A DNA stretch of 64,000 nucleotides, taken from Plectrocnemia conspersa (Eukaryota; Arthropoda; Insecta; Trichoptera; Polycentropodidae). The notes below the pieces were generated by a model, which was not told the DNA's origin, made no database searches, and worked only from the letters and a program-made list of their open reading frames with translations. The DNA is taken from contig VTFK01000347.1 in assembly GCA_009617715.1 (NCBI GenBank), positions 1-64,000 on the forward strand. Direction: 5' to 3'. The position numbers and the translations under genes are program-made. Below are positions 45,451 through 56,100 of this stretch, in pieces (within the stretch, counting starts at the first letter, position 1; each line of letters starts with the position of its first letter).

Positions 45451-46429
45451 TTTTTTAAATAACAGCACAATATTTTACAATATTTTTTGGAATTTATGTA
45501 ATATACATGGTAATATATTAGAAGATAAAAACAAAAATTTCTTCAAAAAAAAAAGGACATTGATCTCCTCCCATTTCCACAATCATATATAAATCGAAAT
45601 GTTGCCATAAAAAATCACCGAAAAAACCACTCTACTTTTGACTTGAAAATAAACAAAAATTTTCACTTTGAATTCGCAACCAGTAGAGTTTTCGTTAATT
45701 TGACACAGACGACACTCGACCTTCGAGATTTAACGATTGAAAGATACGTCATGAATGACACTGCACGTATGCGAAGCATTGGTACCGTACAGCTTAATAC
45801 ATAGTTCTTGAGAAAATTAGGCACAAAAGCAATTATATATACCCTGTTTAGGCTTAGTACAACAAAATATATATCCACAGGTTTACTCAGATATATAGTA
45901 AAATCAACCATAAATATATTTTAAGCGTTTTGTTAGTGAAAAAACAAAAATTAAAATAGCAAAATAAAAACTAAAAAAAAGTGTAAAATCAAAAATGAAA
46001 AATAATTGAGTTGTTCAGGAATATGGAACTGATGGCCGAAACAAGTACCAGATTCTGAATTAAAAGCTTTTAAAAAAAATCACGAACCGTATCAATTAAT
46101 TAAGAAGCACTCCGCATCAAGTTTTGATGGTTGTCTTGAAAGTATCAGAAGCAGAAGTTCCCCTTCATACGGATATTTTTAGAATAAAAACTTATACCAA
46201 GCAAAATAGGCTGCAGTGATCAACCAGGAGTTGATTAAAAAATATATAAAAAATATTTTTTATGAGCACCTCTTCGATTTTGACCATTGCAGACTATGCA
46301 GATCTACGTCGCAGAAATGATCCAATAATCCACTTCAGCATAAAAAGGACTAATATGTAGAGTATTAATATTGACGAAGAGGAACTTTTAAAAAACATAA
46401 AATAGCTAGGTGGCACACTGGAAGTACTG
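45451..46429. other. AT-rich stretch with possible decayed coding DNA
   Basis: 45940-46420 is rich in A and contains broken frames that drift into the GC-rich tail at 46430. No identifiable motif. Confidence 0.3.
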
Positions 46430-46497
46430 GAAGCGGCGCGGCGGCAAGAACGAAGACGACCGGTGGCGCCTCGTCCGACCGGCCCGCAACAATAACA
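46430..46497 (+). other. GC-rich proline/arginine-coding tail
   Basis: A sharp GC island in AT-rich DNA. The plus frame reads LEAARRQERRRPVAPRPTGP QQ followed by TAA, preceded by decayed sequence. It resembles the abrupt end of a foreign coding region such as a mobile-element protein. No family assigned. Confidence 0.25.
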
Positions 46498-46659
46498 ATG
46501 ATGTAATTTTAAAATTTATAATTGTATTGTACATACTTTAAGTTACAACATCATTGTAGCAAAATCTTGTTGTACGATGATAATAACATACAACCTTCAT
46601 TCAAAACAGCAACGATTAAAGTGCCATAAAAATACCGGAATAAAATCGGTGATGCTCTC

Positions 46660-47020
46660 GTCGTGATTTTGGCAGATTATTTATTGAATGGACCACGTGC
46701 GCCATATTGGCCATTATGATGCGTTATAAAAATTAACAGTATTCTATGTGGACCGGTTCGAAGCATCGAATCGGTGTAACGGTACGTAACGTAATACGAC
46801 ACAGCAAGCAACGAAAGAAAAAGCGCGCGAAAATAGCGCGCTCGTTGCTTTCGCACATAATATACAAGCAACATTTTTTCCGTTCAGTGAAAATATAAAA
46901 CGTATGTATGTTCCGATGAGCAGCGAATGTGTGTCGCTTCGAATGACGACTGCTCGCGGTATGTGTGCGTGCCTTAACATTTTTATGTGATATTAACGGT
47001 GACGGATAAACGTTTATTGA
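46660..47020. promoter_or_regulatory. CpG-containing block, candidate regulatory DNA
   Basis: Includes an E-box CACGTG (about 46693) and AAGCGCGCGAAAATAGCGCGCT, with E2F-like TTTTCGCGC on the minus strand. Minus frames of 78-99 codons overlap here but are arginine/histidine-rich translations of CpG-rich sequence and have no domain signature. Confidence 0.25.
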
Positions 47021-47644
47021 TAACAAATTCATAAAGTATACACTTTAGCTAATTATCTTGGTTAATTTATTAAAAATTATAAAATTCTACGTGATCAGGT
47101 GACGATTGAAGATAAGAGACCAGCTAAGGATATTTTCGAGAGAAAGGGGTTGGTTAAATCACATTTGTTTGCTCAATGAAAAGAATTGTATAAATATTTG
47201 CATATTTAATATTTATTTATATTTTTTTATTTCATCACAATATTCTGTAAATCTCAGTGAGTAATTTAAATAAATGTAAATTCGAGAAAAATGTTCATAC
47301 AATAAGAAACAATTTTGCATTATAGTTGCACTATGACTAAAACTTTCAGAATATTAAAAGCATACTCAACATGCAACGCATTATCTCACAACACCACTCA
47401 GACACCCGACAGTTATCAGACCATTACTTTTATGCTGGAAGTCTCAGATAGTTTTGACAACTTGGACGTATTAAAACCCTTTGATTATCTTTCATATAAT
47501 ACTCAGTTGGTTAAGGGTTAAAATTAACTAGCCTTAATATTCTCGAGCATTAAAAGAACTTCAAAGTAAATTATTTAAAAAATATTCTCAGTACTTCATA
47601 TGTATGTATGCGAAGTAATATCCATATACGTTTATACACTTATT

Positions 47645-47850
47645 GCTTATAATTCGCAACACTCACAGGCATACTTAGCATACTTGGAGTGCCGCAAGGA
47701 GCATATCGAAGTCCACTGCTGTTTCATTTGTATATGTATATGTAAATGAGGAAAAACTGAAATTTTACACTCAGTAGTTTTTTACTATATGCTGAACCTA
47801 GAATTGCAAGTAACTTGGTTAACGATTTTTTAAATAAATATTGCCTTGAT
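47645..47850 (+). pseudogene. reverse transcriptase fragment of a non-LTR retrotransposon
   Basis: GVPQGAYRSPLLFHLYMY (from 47686) is the 'GVPQGS.LGPLLF.LYIND' motif. FLLYAEPRI (about 47778-47804) follows, where the normal motif is 'F.LYADDL.I'; both catalytic aspartates of YADD are changed. Only these two motifs are readable. Separate from the LINEs at 11.7 and 54.7 kb. Confidence 0.6.
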
Positions 47851-48473
47851 AAACGAGCAATGTTTTGCAATACGAGTAGTATGTATTGTGCCACACTGAA
47901 GCAATGATTTTTCTCGCCAGTCGATGATTCTTATTGAAGTGAAGACATGCTTTTTTTTGAAGAATTAAGACAATGCTCCAGAGTCTATTTGTAATATTTA
48001 GTTTTAAATTTATAATTATTATTTTTATTAACACGCTTCGTAATTATTATAGTATTTTTTTGGAATTTCTAAGGAAAAGGCAGAATAAAATTTTTACCTT
48101 GTAAGGGATACCTTAAAAAATCATAAATTAAAAAAAGATGCCGAAGAACTAGACATTAGTCATGGTAATTAAATTTTCTATAAACGTTTTTTTTTATAAA
48201 AAAATATTTTACACAAATATACAATATGCATTTTTTTCTCAACAAAAAAATTGTTTTAACGAAGGTTTTATTTATAAAGGATCACCCGGGAGATTTACTC
48301 TTGCTTTATTAAAGGAGTGTATATTAGAGAGACGTAGTTTGACAATACGTACTAAATGGTACAGATAAGCCATTTCGCGATTCGTATTAGCTAATATAAA
48401 AGAACAAATAAAATGATTATCATTTATGTACTTAGCTAGAGGTAAAGATAAAGGGACTCACTTTCACACTCAC
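47851..48473. other. AT-rich interval
   Basis: A plus frame at 48162-48368 ends with a GC-richer, protein-like stretch (GSPGRFTLALLKECILERRS). No acceptor and no family match. Otherwise nothing. Confidence 0.25.
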
Positions 48474-48521
48474 GCATTTCGAAAACACCAACATCATCAA
48501 AGTCTTTAATGACTTGACTTC
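48474..48521 (-). CDS. candidate internal coding exon, minus strand
   Basis: On the minus strand an acceptor (AAAATATTGCAG) is followed by 48 bases: two that finish a codon, 15 codons (SQVIKDFDDVGVFEM) and one base. The donor GTGAGT lies at plus 48468-48473. A second GTGAGT 12 bp further on (plus 48456-48461) would add four codons in frame. The one leftover base joins in phase with the two-base start of the candidate last exon at 20744-20826, making an arginine codon at the junction. A phase-0 frame through the same segment is also open, but its peptide is less convincing. The distance to the last exon, nearly 28 kb, requires a very long intron. Confidence 0.4.
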
Positions 48522-48844
48522 CTGCAATATTTTTAATCAATTTAGATTATTGTGCATTCGATTCGATACATGCACCTGAATTACAGCTGTATATTGGTAT
48601 AAATAACACGTGCAATAAAAATATATATCAAATAGACAAACCCGTAAGCCTTTTCTCAATAACACTAATTCGGTTATTTTATAGCATTTTTATTATTTAC
48701 ATACTCAATTATATGCAATTAACAATAATATTATATTATATTTTAAACGGTATATTTAATTAAAATATATCTTTTGAAATCACTTTGTTTTGTATAAAAG
48801 ACACAATTCAGGGACACAATATTTTAACTAATACAAGTACGATA
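48522..48844 (-). other. intron-like AT-rich interval
   Basis: Nothing seen apart from AT-rich DNA. Confidence 0.35.
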
Positions 48845-49205
48845 GACTAGTGATAAATACCTAAAAGACATGGGAATCTCATATGCACCAAAGTGATTTT
48901 TAATTTATATCGTGTCTGTGAGATAAAAAAATAGTAATTAATATTTGATTTTATTTTAATCGAATATCATAGATCAAGTTTTCCTAGTTTTTCCTAATCT
49001 TGCGGATTAAAATCGCGATGAATAATTAAAATTAAATTGATCTAGGTGTTGTATTGTAGCATCTATTGATTTTAAGCTGTATATAATTAATAAAATAAAT
49101 GTCATTATTATTTCCATTGACTTTAATTTCCTCATTTATTACTTAATTGATTATACCGCTGTAATACATTAAACATCTATTATATTGCAGCGGCAGATTT
49201 ACAAT
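48845..49205 (+). mobile_element. SINE family A copy, plus orientation, with covarying hairpin
   Basis: The head (GACTAGTGATAAATACC; ATGGGAATCTCATATGC as a worn B box) is followed by the core (TTCCTAATCTTGCGGATTAAAATCGCGATGAAT; TTGATCTAGGTG) and the 3' hairpin. Arms are CCGCTGTAAT (49156-49165) and ATTGCAGCGG (49184-49193). Against the CCGTTGTAAC/GTTACAACGG version, two base pairs have changed on both sides (T-A to C-G and C-G to T-A) and one became a G-T wobble. The A/T tail CAGATTTACAATTTACAATAAATTAAATA follows as in the other copies. Confidence 0.8.
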
Positions 49206-49224
49206 TTACAATAAATTAAATATA

Positions 49225-49640
49225 TTAGGTACCAAGAAGAAAGGGCGTTTTATTAATGAAAAGTATTTATCCAATGACAGACTTATTTTACAACATCATT
49301 CCACAAAATAATTTCCATCCACAGATACAACTTTCTTTCATCGATCAGGCAAGTTTTTAATCTCACATTTATAAAAACTGACTAGCTGTGAGTTGAAATA
49401 TTCAGAGAGAAATTAATTTTTAATAATAACACTATTCATTTTTTTTGACCATCTAAATTATGTTGTAAAGACTTAAATAAGTAGTAATTTGATGGTGCTA
49501 TATTGGGAAAATATGAAGGGTGAGCAACAGTTTTCCATTCGAGAGCATACATTTTTTTTCGCATGAGTCTCGCAATATGATGCAGGCGCGTCGCCTTGTT
49601 CTCGTCGCTTAATGCGCGTGGAACCCAAACGCCTTATTTC
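49225..49640 (-). pseudogene. mariner transposase, C-terminal half
   Basis: Minus-strand translation gives GVWVPRALSDENKATRLHHI (from about 49634), then HPSYFPNIAPSNYYLFKSLQ, then IKNLPDR.KKVVSVDGNYFV. These are the mariner 'GVWVPHEL...NK..R', 'HPPYSPDLAPSDYHLF.SLQ' and 'GI..LP.RW.KVV...G.YF' blocks. The third catalytic Asp (APSD) is Asn here. The N-terminal half is absent. The 3' terminus TTAGGTACCAAGAAG abuts a TA (49223-49224) immediately after the SINE tail. Confidence 0.85.
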
Positions 49641-50139
49641 CACGCCTTTTCAATACTTTTTAAACGTTTTTTTATGCTAACCTATTTAAAAAAAACAATA
49701 CAAAAAAAAAAATTGAAACCATCGGTCCATTTTATCTCTGATATTATTTTTAATGAATAGTAAGATAATTGTATATTTTAATAAACCGTAAATAAAAATA
49801 CTTGCTGAACTAATAGTTTATCTTGTCCTAACGAAGATACGAAAACTATATTACCATGCTTCATAATTAAAATACCTAAAAAATTAAGAAAACTATTTAT
49901 ATTTAAAGGAAAAAAGTGTGGACATATGTAATATGTATATGTATAAATAAGCATATTGAATATATTTTAAAAGTAATAAATCTTTGCAATTTACTACAAA
50001 CAGCGTTCATGGGTAAGACTCAACAATATAAAAACTGAATAAAAAAGAAAAATCTCTGTTATAAATATTTTAACAAAAAGGCACGACATATTGTATACAC
50101 GTGTAAATGTTTATAAAAGGCCATGCTGTTATATAATAT
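49641..50139. other. AT-rich stretch without recognised features
   Basis: Nothing supportable seen. Confidence 0.4.
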
Positions 50140-50680
50140 AAGGAACGAACGCCGAGAAAATTGTTTTGGTAATAAATGAGTTACGGAATGATACCGAAGA
50201 GGACCGTAATATGTTCTAATTTAATAAAGCTCATATATTTCAAAGTTTAACGACCCATTGCTGTTTTCTTCCACCTCATCTGCCATAATTTATATATATT
50301 TTCGCCGTCGACTTTTGCGGTTTTTTTAAACACGCCCAGTTGGCCATCTTTTCCGCTTCTTGACTAGCAACTTTCTAAGGTGCCTCGAAGTAGGCGAACG
50401 CTCTTGAAACAAAACCGAATTAAAAGATACTTTCCTCCAATATCAAAAAGAGTAAGAGATGCGTTTTAATAACGTTGAAACGTTAACGCAAAGTACGCGT
50501 GGTAGAGCCTGTAACTGCTCGCGTCACACACGGACATAAAAACGTGTAATAAAATTCCTTAATAAGGACACGTGTAAAGTTTCCCAATCTCCTTCTGTTT
50601 ATACGTGCTGTGTCGCATGATGGCCACCGACGTAAAGAAAACCCAACAAGGACTAGTTTTATTCGCATATCCCATAAGGA
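50140..50680. other. unassigned, mildly GC-richer block
   Basis: Single-copy-looking. On the minus strand ATG near 50675 opens 38 codons (MGYANKTSPCWVFFTSVAIM...) to TAA. On the plus strand an ATG near 50617 (CGCATGATGGCC) opens 109 codons to 50943. Neither has domain features, and a frame of about 110 codons is expected by chance. It could be a small ORF, a regulatory block or neither. Confidence 0.2.
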
Positions 50681-51045
50681 TAATTTATTTTTTCCCCTTT
50701 ATCCACAGACTTGGTGTAATAAGCAGACCCTGCAAACACACAGATGAAAAGCTTATTTTTATATGCGTATCGCGAAATACGGTTATAAAGATGTATCCGA
50801 TATGGCGGTTCAGCTACTCAAAGGGTCAGAGTTTAATATTCTATCAAATAATGCCACGTGATTTCTTTTTAAGGAGTACGAATAAACGTCAAAATAAAAT
50901 TGAATACATATTATATATAATGCACTGTGCAATTTATCATCAATAATTTAAAAAAAATGATATACACTATATATATAATTTTATGGTTTAAAAAAAACTT
51001 ATTTTTAAACCATGTAATTACATAACGCTTGGGTTAATGACTTAC

Positions 51046-51127
51046 TTCCTGTACATGACCTACATCTGGAACGTCACACACTGCCCATGCAGTGTCAAGA
51101 GTTGCTTTTTGAAGTACATGCATGTCG
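51046..51127 (-). CDS. candidate internal coding exon, minus strand
   Basis: On the minus strand GTTTTTTTGCAG is a strong acceptor and GAA|GTAAGT (plus 51040-51045) a consensus donor. Between them lie 82 bases with exactly one open frame: one base, then 27 codons reading DMHVLQKATLDTAWAVCDVP plus seven residues ending VQE. The other two frames contain stops. GC content is well above the flanks. The exon ends in phase 0, so it cannot join directly to the favoured frame of the exon at 48474-48521; an intermediate exon, the alternative frame of that exon, or a different gene would be needed. No protein family recognised. Confidence 0.45.
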
Positions 51128-52139
51128 CTGCAAAAAAACACGTAAATATTATTTGCCTCGTACGTATCAATCGCGTTAATCAAATGATGAATATTTACCA
51201 TTTATCAAAACATTCACATAGCTAAAAAACAGATCATTTAATACCTACCGTTTTTTAGCCCAAAGAGTATTATAAAAACTATTAATAATAAAAGGCACTA
51301 CTAATCATAAAATTCTTTATTTATTTTATACTTATAATACGTTCTACTTTTAAATGGCGTTTTCTATATACAAATCGCTTTATAATACTTTATCACTTTA
51401 CACAATTACATATATAAATAATAGGGGGAGGGAGTAATTAGGACCCTGTTTATATGCTTGCCCGGAAGCCGTATATTTACGCCATTGCTACACCCTCTTT
51501 TACTCTTCCCAGTAGTGAAAATTTAACACTGCTAGATTTCTTAACCAAAAAAAAACAAAGGCAATATCATAAATTAACAGTTAAATATATATTATTTTAA
51601 AACTTAAATGAAAAGACCTGAAATATAAAGAAAAACTTGCCCTGAGATTGAGGAGCAAAACATTTTTCCAAATAAAATATAATAGTTTAACTTATTTTAA
51701 TTAATGTCAGCTTGGGAACAGATTATTCATATATACCCCTACATTTTCGTTGAATAAAATAGAAGATATTGTGAAAATTAGTTGCTCAATAAATCAATTA
51801 AATATAAAACAAGTAATCAGATATTAACAAAATTATTGCCAATTTTCTTGCGGTTTATTCGATAGACAGTGCTTAAACATCATACTCAGTCTTTAAAAGC
51901 AATTTATACTACAGTGGAATTAATAGTGTCGACACAAACAATGTGCATTCGCAAAGATAACCATATCCTAAATAAAACTGCCAGGAAAAATACCGTCTCC
52001 GAACGAGCAGGTAATAAGCCATTATCAATAAAAAATATACAATCTAATACAAAATGCATCTGATCCGCGGATAGAATAGTCTTATAAGATTTATCAAATA
52101 AAATTTAAAGTCGTATAGTTATAGTAAATAAAATTTAAA
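51128..52139. other. AT-rich stretch without recognised features
   Basis: Lies upstream of the candidate exon on the minus strand. A palindrome ATGTAATTACAT (51012-51023) and a 12-bp inverted repeat (50983-50994 with 51002-51013) lie on its other side. No gene seen. Confidence 0.35.
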
Positions 52140-52700
52140 ATATAACGAGTAGTAGACATGTGATTCACTCGCCGTCGAACATAATCCATATTGAATTGAC
52201 ACAATCGCCGTCGTGACGTATTTCATTCAATTTATCGAGTCCCTCTCGCGTATCGAGGCGGCAGTAAATCAACTTTTCGAGAGGACTTTGTTCATATTAT
52301 ACATAGTACGGGTCGCATTAGGAGATCATTGATGTTTGGCCATTATTGGATATCTTCCGCGCGGCAGGGGCGAAAGACGCCAATAAAGGCTTTACTGCCT
52401 CTCCAACACGTTTTTACGGGTGCTTCAATTATAAAATCCATAAAAAAGTGTGAAGAATATTTCTTACGGGACCATAAAGTGGAGGCGGGCGAAATTTAAA
52501 AGCTCGTAACAACACATAAAATCGCTGCGCCATTTTTATATACACACACATACGATACGGCGACAAAAGAGGGACCGACGGTGTCTTTCTCTCTCCCTGA
52601 CTGAGATGCCCACATTCTTGATCTTCCAATTCCGAATCGGCATTTGGTTAAAACGCTCGTTTCTATTCAACTCGCGCTAGTAGCGCAGCGGCGCGGTTTT
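52140..52700. promoter_or_regulatory. candidate conserved regulatory block
   Basis: About 550 bp of balanced composition, no repeats, several CpGs, a short CT run and CA run, and repeated homeodomain-like CCATAAA words (52438, 52471). There is a GC cluster near the end (CGCGCTAGTAGCGCAGCGGCGCGG). No splice-flanked frame. The regulatory role is inferred. Confidence 0.3.
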
Positions 52701-52984
52701 CGAGCAATTATGATTAAAATAAAAACATACAGTACGGAGCGTACCAGAAAATTCAAACGCACTTTGACATAAACCATTGCAGAGAGTAGGTATAGTGAGA
52801 CAAGTTGACATTCGACTAATTTGTCATTGTAACAAACTAGGAATTATATAAGCTATACTTGGGATTTCCCATTTCAAAAGTAACTAACTGAAACAGATGC
52901 AAATATGAAATAAAATATAACCATATAACACACATCTTAATTATGATTTTATAATGCATTATTGAATGACAAAAGATAACTGAA

Positions 52985-53290
52985 TCTAGTCTCTCAAAAG
53001 AATGGCATTCATTGCAAATGGAATACGGAAATCGACTGCTTTTCCACCAACTTTTGCAGACATTTTAGTGTGGAATAACTAATCATTTCAATTGAAATTC
53101 TAAAGCTTGATTTATTCGCAAATCAATAAGATATTTCGCCAGCTCTTGCCATCTGTCATTTACAACATGAATTCATGATCCATTCTTCTGGAATTTTAGA
53201 TCTCGGGCGATAAAATATTTATCAAACGATTCTGGTATTTCCTAATAAGTCACACTTGCTTCACCCACAGGTTGAGTTATTAATTCAACA
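52985..53290 (-). pseudogene. possible mariner C-terminal remnant
   Basis: Minus-strand translation YFIARDLKFQKNGS then, after a stop, IHVVNDRWQELAKYLID. This parallels the 'FF..KD..F...GI..L..RW.K.....G.Y' tail of mariner transposases. No other mariner block is visible, so this is tentative. Confidence 0.3.
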
Positions 53291-53786
53291 CAATAACATA
53301 AAATCAAGATTTTTTAAAATATTTTTAATGCTTAAACGATATGTCGTTAAACCAATAAAAAATTCCACTTCAAAAGCCTTCAATATGTATATCCAATTTC
53401 ATTGAAAAAATCAAGAAACCTTAAATCAACGAATTTCTCAAATACTACTTTATAAATATGTACTTTGATAAATATTTGAATTATAACATTATAGTAAAAA
53501 ATCAATAATGAAATTTCCTAACTTGTATTATTTATTCTATTAATTTATTTAGTTAAAACTGCTTATTTTTTTATACAATAAACAAATATTATCAAAACAT
53601 ATGTATATATAGAATATAACGTAAGCATAAATATAATATAAAAAAGTGTTTTTTTTTTTTATTATTTCATTGAGGTTATCCGCTACATTTTTATTATTGT
53701 AAATTGTCTTAGGAATATTTATTTACAAATTCACACCTCCGTACAATATTCCCCTGGCCGCATTCGTTTCCCTATACCTATCTATA

Positions 53787-54390
53787 TGTGAGGTCTAATT
53801 GTTAAAATCTATAATGATCATCTATCAGCAAGGAAACAATACAATACCGTAAATGATGAAATCACATAAAAACCCTCGTTACGACCAGATATAATCACAT
53901 AAATAACACACTAAATATTCTCCGAATATTTCTTTGTTGCGAAACAGTCACAGAAAACAATAAATCACCAGATCCGCAAGATGCCCATTGCAGTATACGA
54001 CCTTGGACAATGCCCATCAAGCAAATGTCAGGCTTATAATTATTTCGCTTTTCTAAGAAAAATGATACATTTATTGGCTAAGCGATCGCTGCATGATTGA
54101 AATTCGTCAACAAGCTTTGCAGGCTTGTCTCCAAGGAGGAAAATGTAGTCACAATCCGGCAGACACTCAGAGACCAGAAAACGCCTGTCCGCCGCGACAA
54201 CATACTGTTATGGGCGCTCACATCCTGCACCATTCAGCACCGCAACAGCTGCCACGCCACCTACAAGACCTCTGAGGATCTTCCACCGACATCATCCCTG
54301 CGCCAGCTTCTCCACCACCGCTCGGAGAATTATGATCTCGCCCAGCATAGTAACTGTAATATATGTAATTTAATCTAATAAAATTATCAC
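53787..54390 (+). mobile_element. LTR family D, second long copy
   Basis: Starts TGTGAGGTCTAATTG. Shares with 27925-28577 the blocks CTCGTTACGACCAGA, GAATATTTCTTTGTT, GCTTTGCAG, GCAGACACTC and GGGCGCTCACATCC. Shares with the 37.0- and 21.8-kb fragments CCTCTGAGGA.C.TCCAC and CTCCACCACCGCTCGGAGAAT. It ends after TCTAATAAAATTATCAC, without the GTCACACCCCTTAGGG end. The plus frame at 54097-54378 comes from this repeat and is not a gene. Confidence 0.65.
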
Positions 54391-54649
54391 TATTTCTAGT
54401 ATTAAATTTATGAATATTTTTATTTTTTTATTAAATACTTATTAAAATACTCTGGTAACATATTACTTTCTAATATTTTATATCTAATTACATATTGCTT
54501 TGATGCAGTTAAACATATTGTGATGTCATTAGTTTCATACATGTCAGGTTTATAATTAAATAATTTTATATGTGTGTTACATTTTCAATTTTTTTTTTTT
54601 TTAATTTGTGAAAGAGTTTATGTAAGTTTTATTAAATTTTATGGTTACA

Positions 54650-55430
54650 GATTATTTATTATTTTTTTCAACAATTATAAACAATGGAAATGGTTATGTT
54701 CCAATAATATGTTTTGAAAATGTCTGTATGTTTTTGTACTTTTATAAGAAAAAAAATCATCTCTAATATTTCTTGAATATCCAACCATTCCAATCTTTCA
54801 GTCATACTTATATTACAACAAGTAAATCTATTTTTATTTAACGCTATTCTCATTGCTCTATTTTGTAATTTTTGCAACATCAATTTATCTAAATTATTAA
54901 ATATATTCAATATTGTTGCACAATAATGAAAATGGGGCATTATGATACTATTGTATTTTTTGTGTTTATACTTAACATATTTTTCATTCTGGATAATATA
55001 CCTATTTTTCTACTGTTTTTTATAAAAAAAAAAATATTTTTTTTTATCTACAATTACTCTTAAATATTTTATTTTCTATAATGGAGTTACCTATAACTAT
55101 TTTTATATTAATTTATTATATATCTCTGTAATTAATAATCATACATTTAGTTTAAGTACAATATTTTTTTAACCATCTTTTTCCCATATTAAATTTGTAA
55201 TTTTTGTTATCAACAACTTCTTTAACATTATCATCAATGCTATAAATTAAAGTTTCGTCTGCAAATAGATGTATTATATTTACATTTTTTAACATTATAA
55301 ATTATATATTTTATATATAATATAAGGAATAATGAAGCTAATTTGAACCCCTGTGGTACACTGTGAGATATTATTATATTATATACAAAATAAAATACCA
55401 TCTATACAAATGGCAAACTTAAATTAGTGT
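54650..55430 (-). pseudogene. non-LTR retrotransposon reverse transcriptase remnant
   Basis: In minus-strand order: SVPQGFKLASLFLILYI (about 55372-55320), LFADETLIYSIDD (about 55268-55230), then the downstream block PHFHYCATILNIFN...LQKLQNRAMRIALN and ERLEWLDIQE (54940-54760). These are the 'VPQGS.LGPLLF', 'FADDT' and 'PHF.YC...L.KLQNRAMR' blocks of LINEs. The second Asp of the active site is Glu. Many stops and large AT-rich gaps show old age. The clade differs from, or has diverged well past, the LINE at 11.7 kb. Confidence 0.7.
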
Positions 55431-55529
55431 ACATAAAAGTGGGTTAAAAAAATTGAAATAATTCAATTTAGATATTAAATAAGCACATAGCATATTTTTC
55501 ATTAAAAATATATTTTATAATTTAGTTTA

Positions 55530-56100
55530 TTTATTTTGTATATATGTAATGAAGTAAGCTTTCGTAAGTACATGACATAACGAAGCGACGAGGCATGAAA
55601 TACTTTTGTGACAATTTGAGAGTATACAATACGTAATGTTCACACAAAGGTATGGGAGGTCCTTCGACAAAAAGACAACAAACGTTCCGCTGCAGTTTTG
55701 TTTGACTGTCCTGCTGTTCGATAAGGTGGTCTTTCTTGACTTTTGTGTGAACACTATATGTAATATGCGTGGATAATCTCTTGAAATATTTTACAAACAT
55801 TTTTATTGGACAGTCTGTATTTAGTGCACGTGTGCGTGAGATGGCGCGTGCAAGTATGGGTAAACAAAGGGGACAAGTCCTAGTTCGCGTTATCAAGATC
55901 GGTGGGAAGGTCCCATGTGCATCCAGATGAAATCGTAGCGAAACCTCACCCCCGAGACTCGGAGGTCCCCTTGCAGCATCCGAAAGAAAAATGAGCTCGG
56001 AGCGGACAGGATCTCAACACATTCTACAACTAATGCTTTATAATCAATTACAAAGGAGCTCAGATACGATATGCTCTCGCAGCATGCTGAGATCACATCT
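55530..56100 (-). other. unassigned block with consecutive open minus frames
   Basis: Two minus frames follow each other: 56096-55893 (67 codons, ACCESISYLSSFVIDYKALV...) and 55896-55531 (121 codons, CPLCLPILARAISRTRALNT...). Composition is near 43 percent GC by eye. An odd palindrome CCGAG-A-CTCGG lies near 55955. There is no domain signature. It may be a decayed mobile-element or gene fragment. Confidence 0.25.

Noticed and set aside
50617..50943. 109-codon plus frame starting MMATDVKKTQQ
   Set aside because: In AT-rich DNA about one frame of this length is expected by chance in 64 kb; no domain, and composition turns random after the first 20 residues.
54093..54378. Overlapping plus frames of 60 and 93 codons
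   Set aside because: They lie inside LTR family D and are not conserved in frame between copies.
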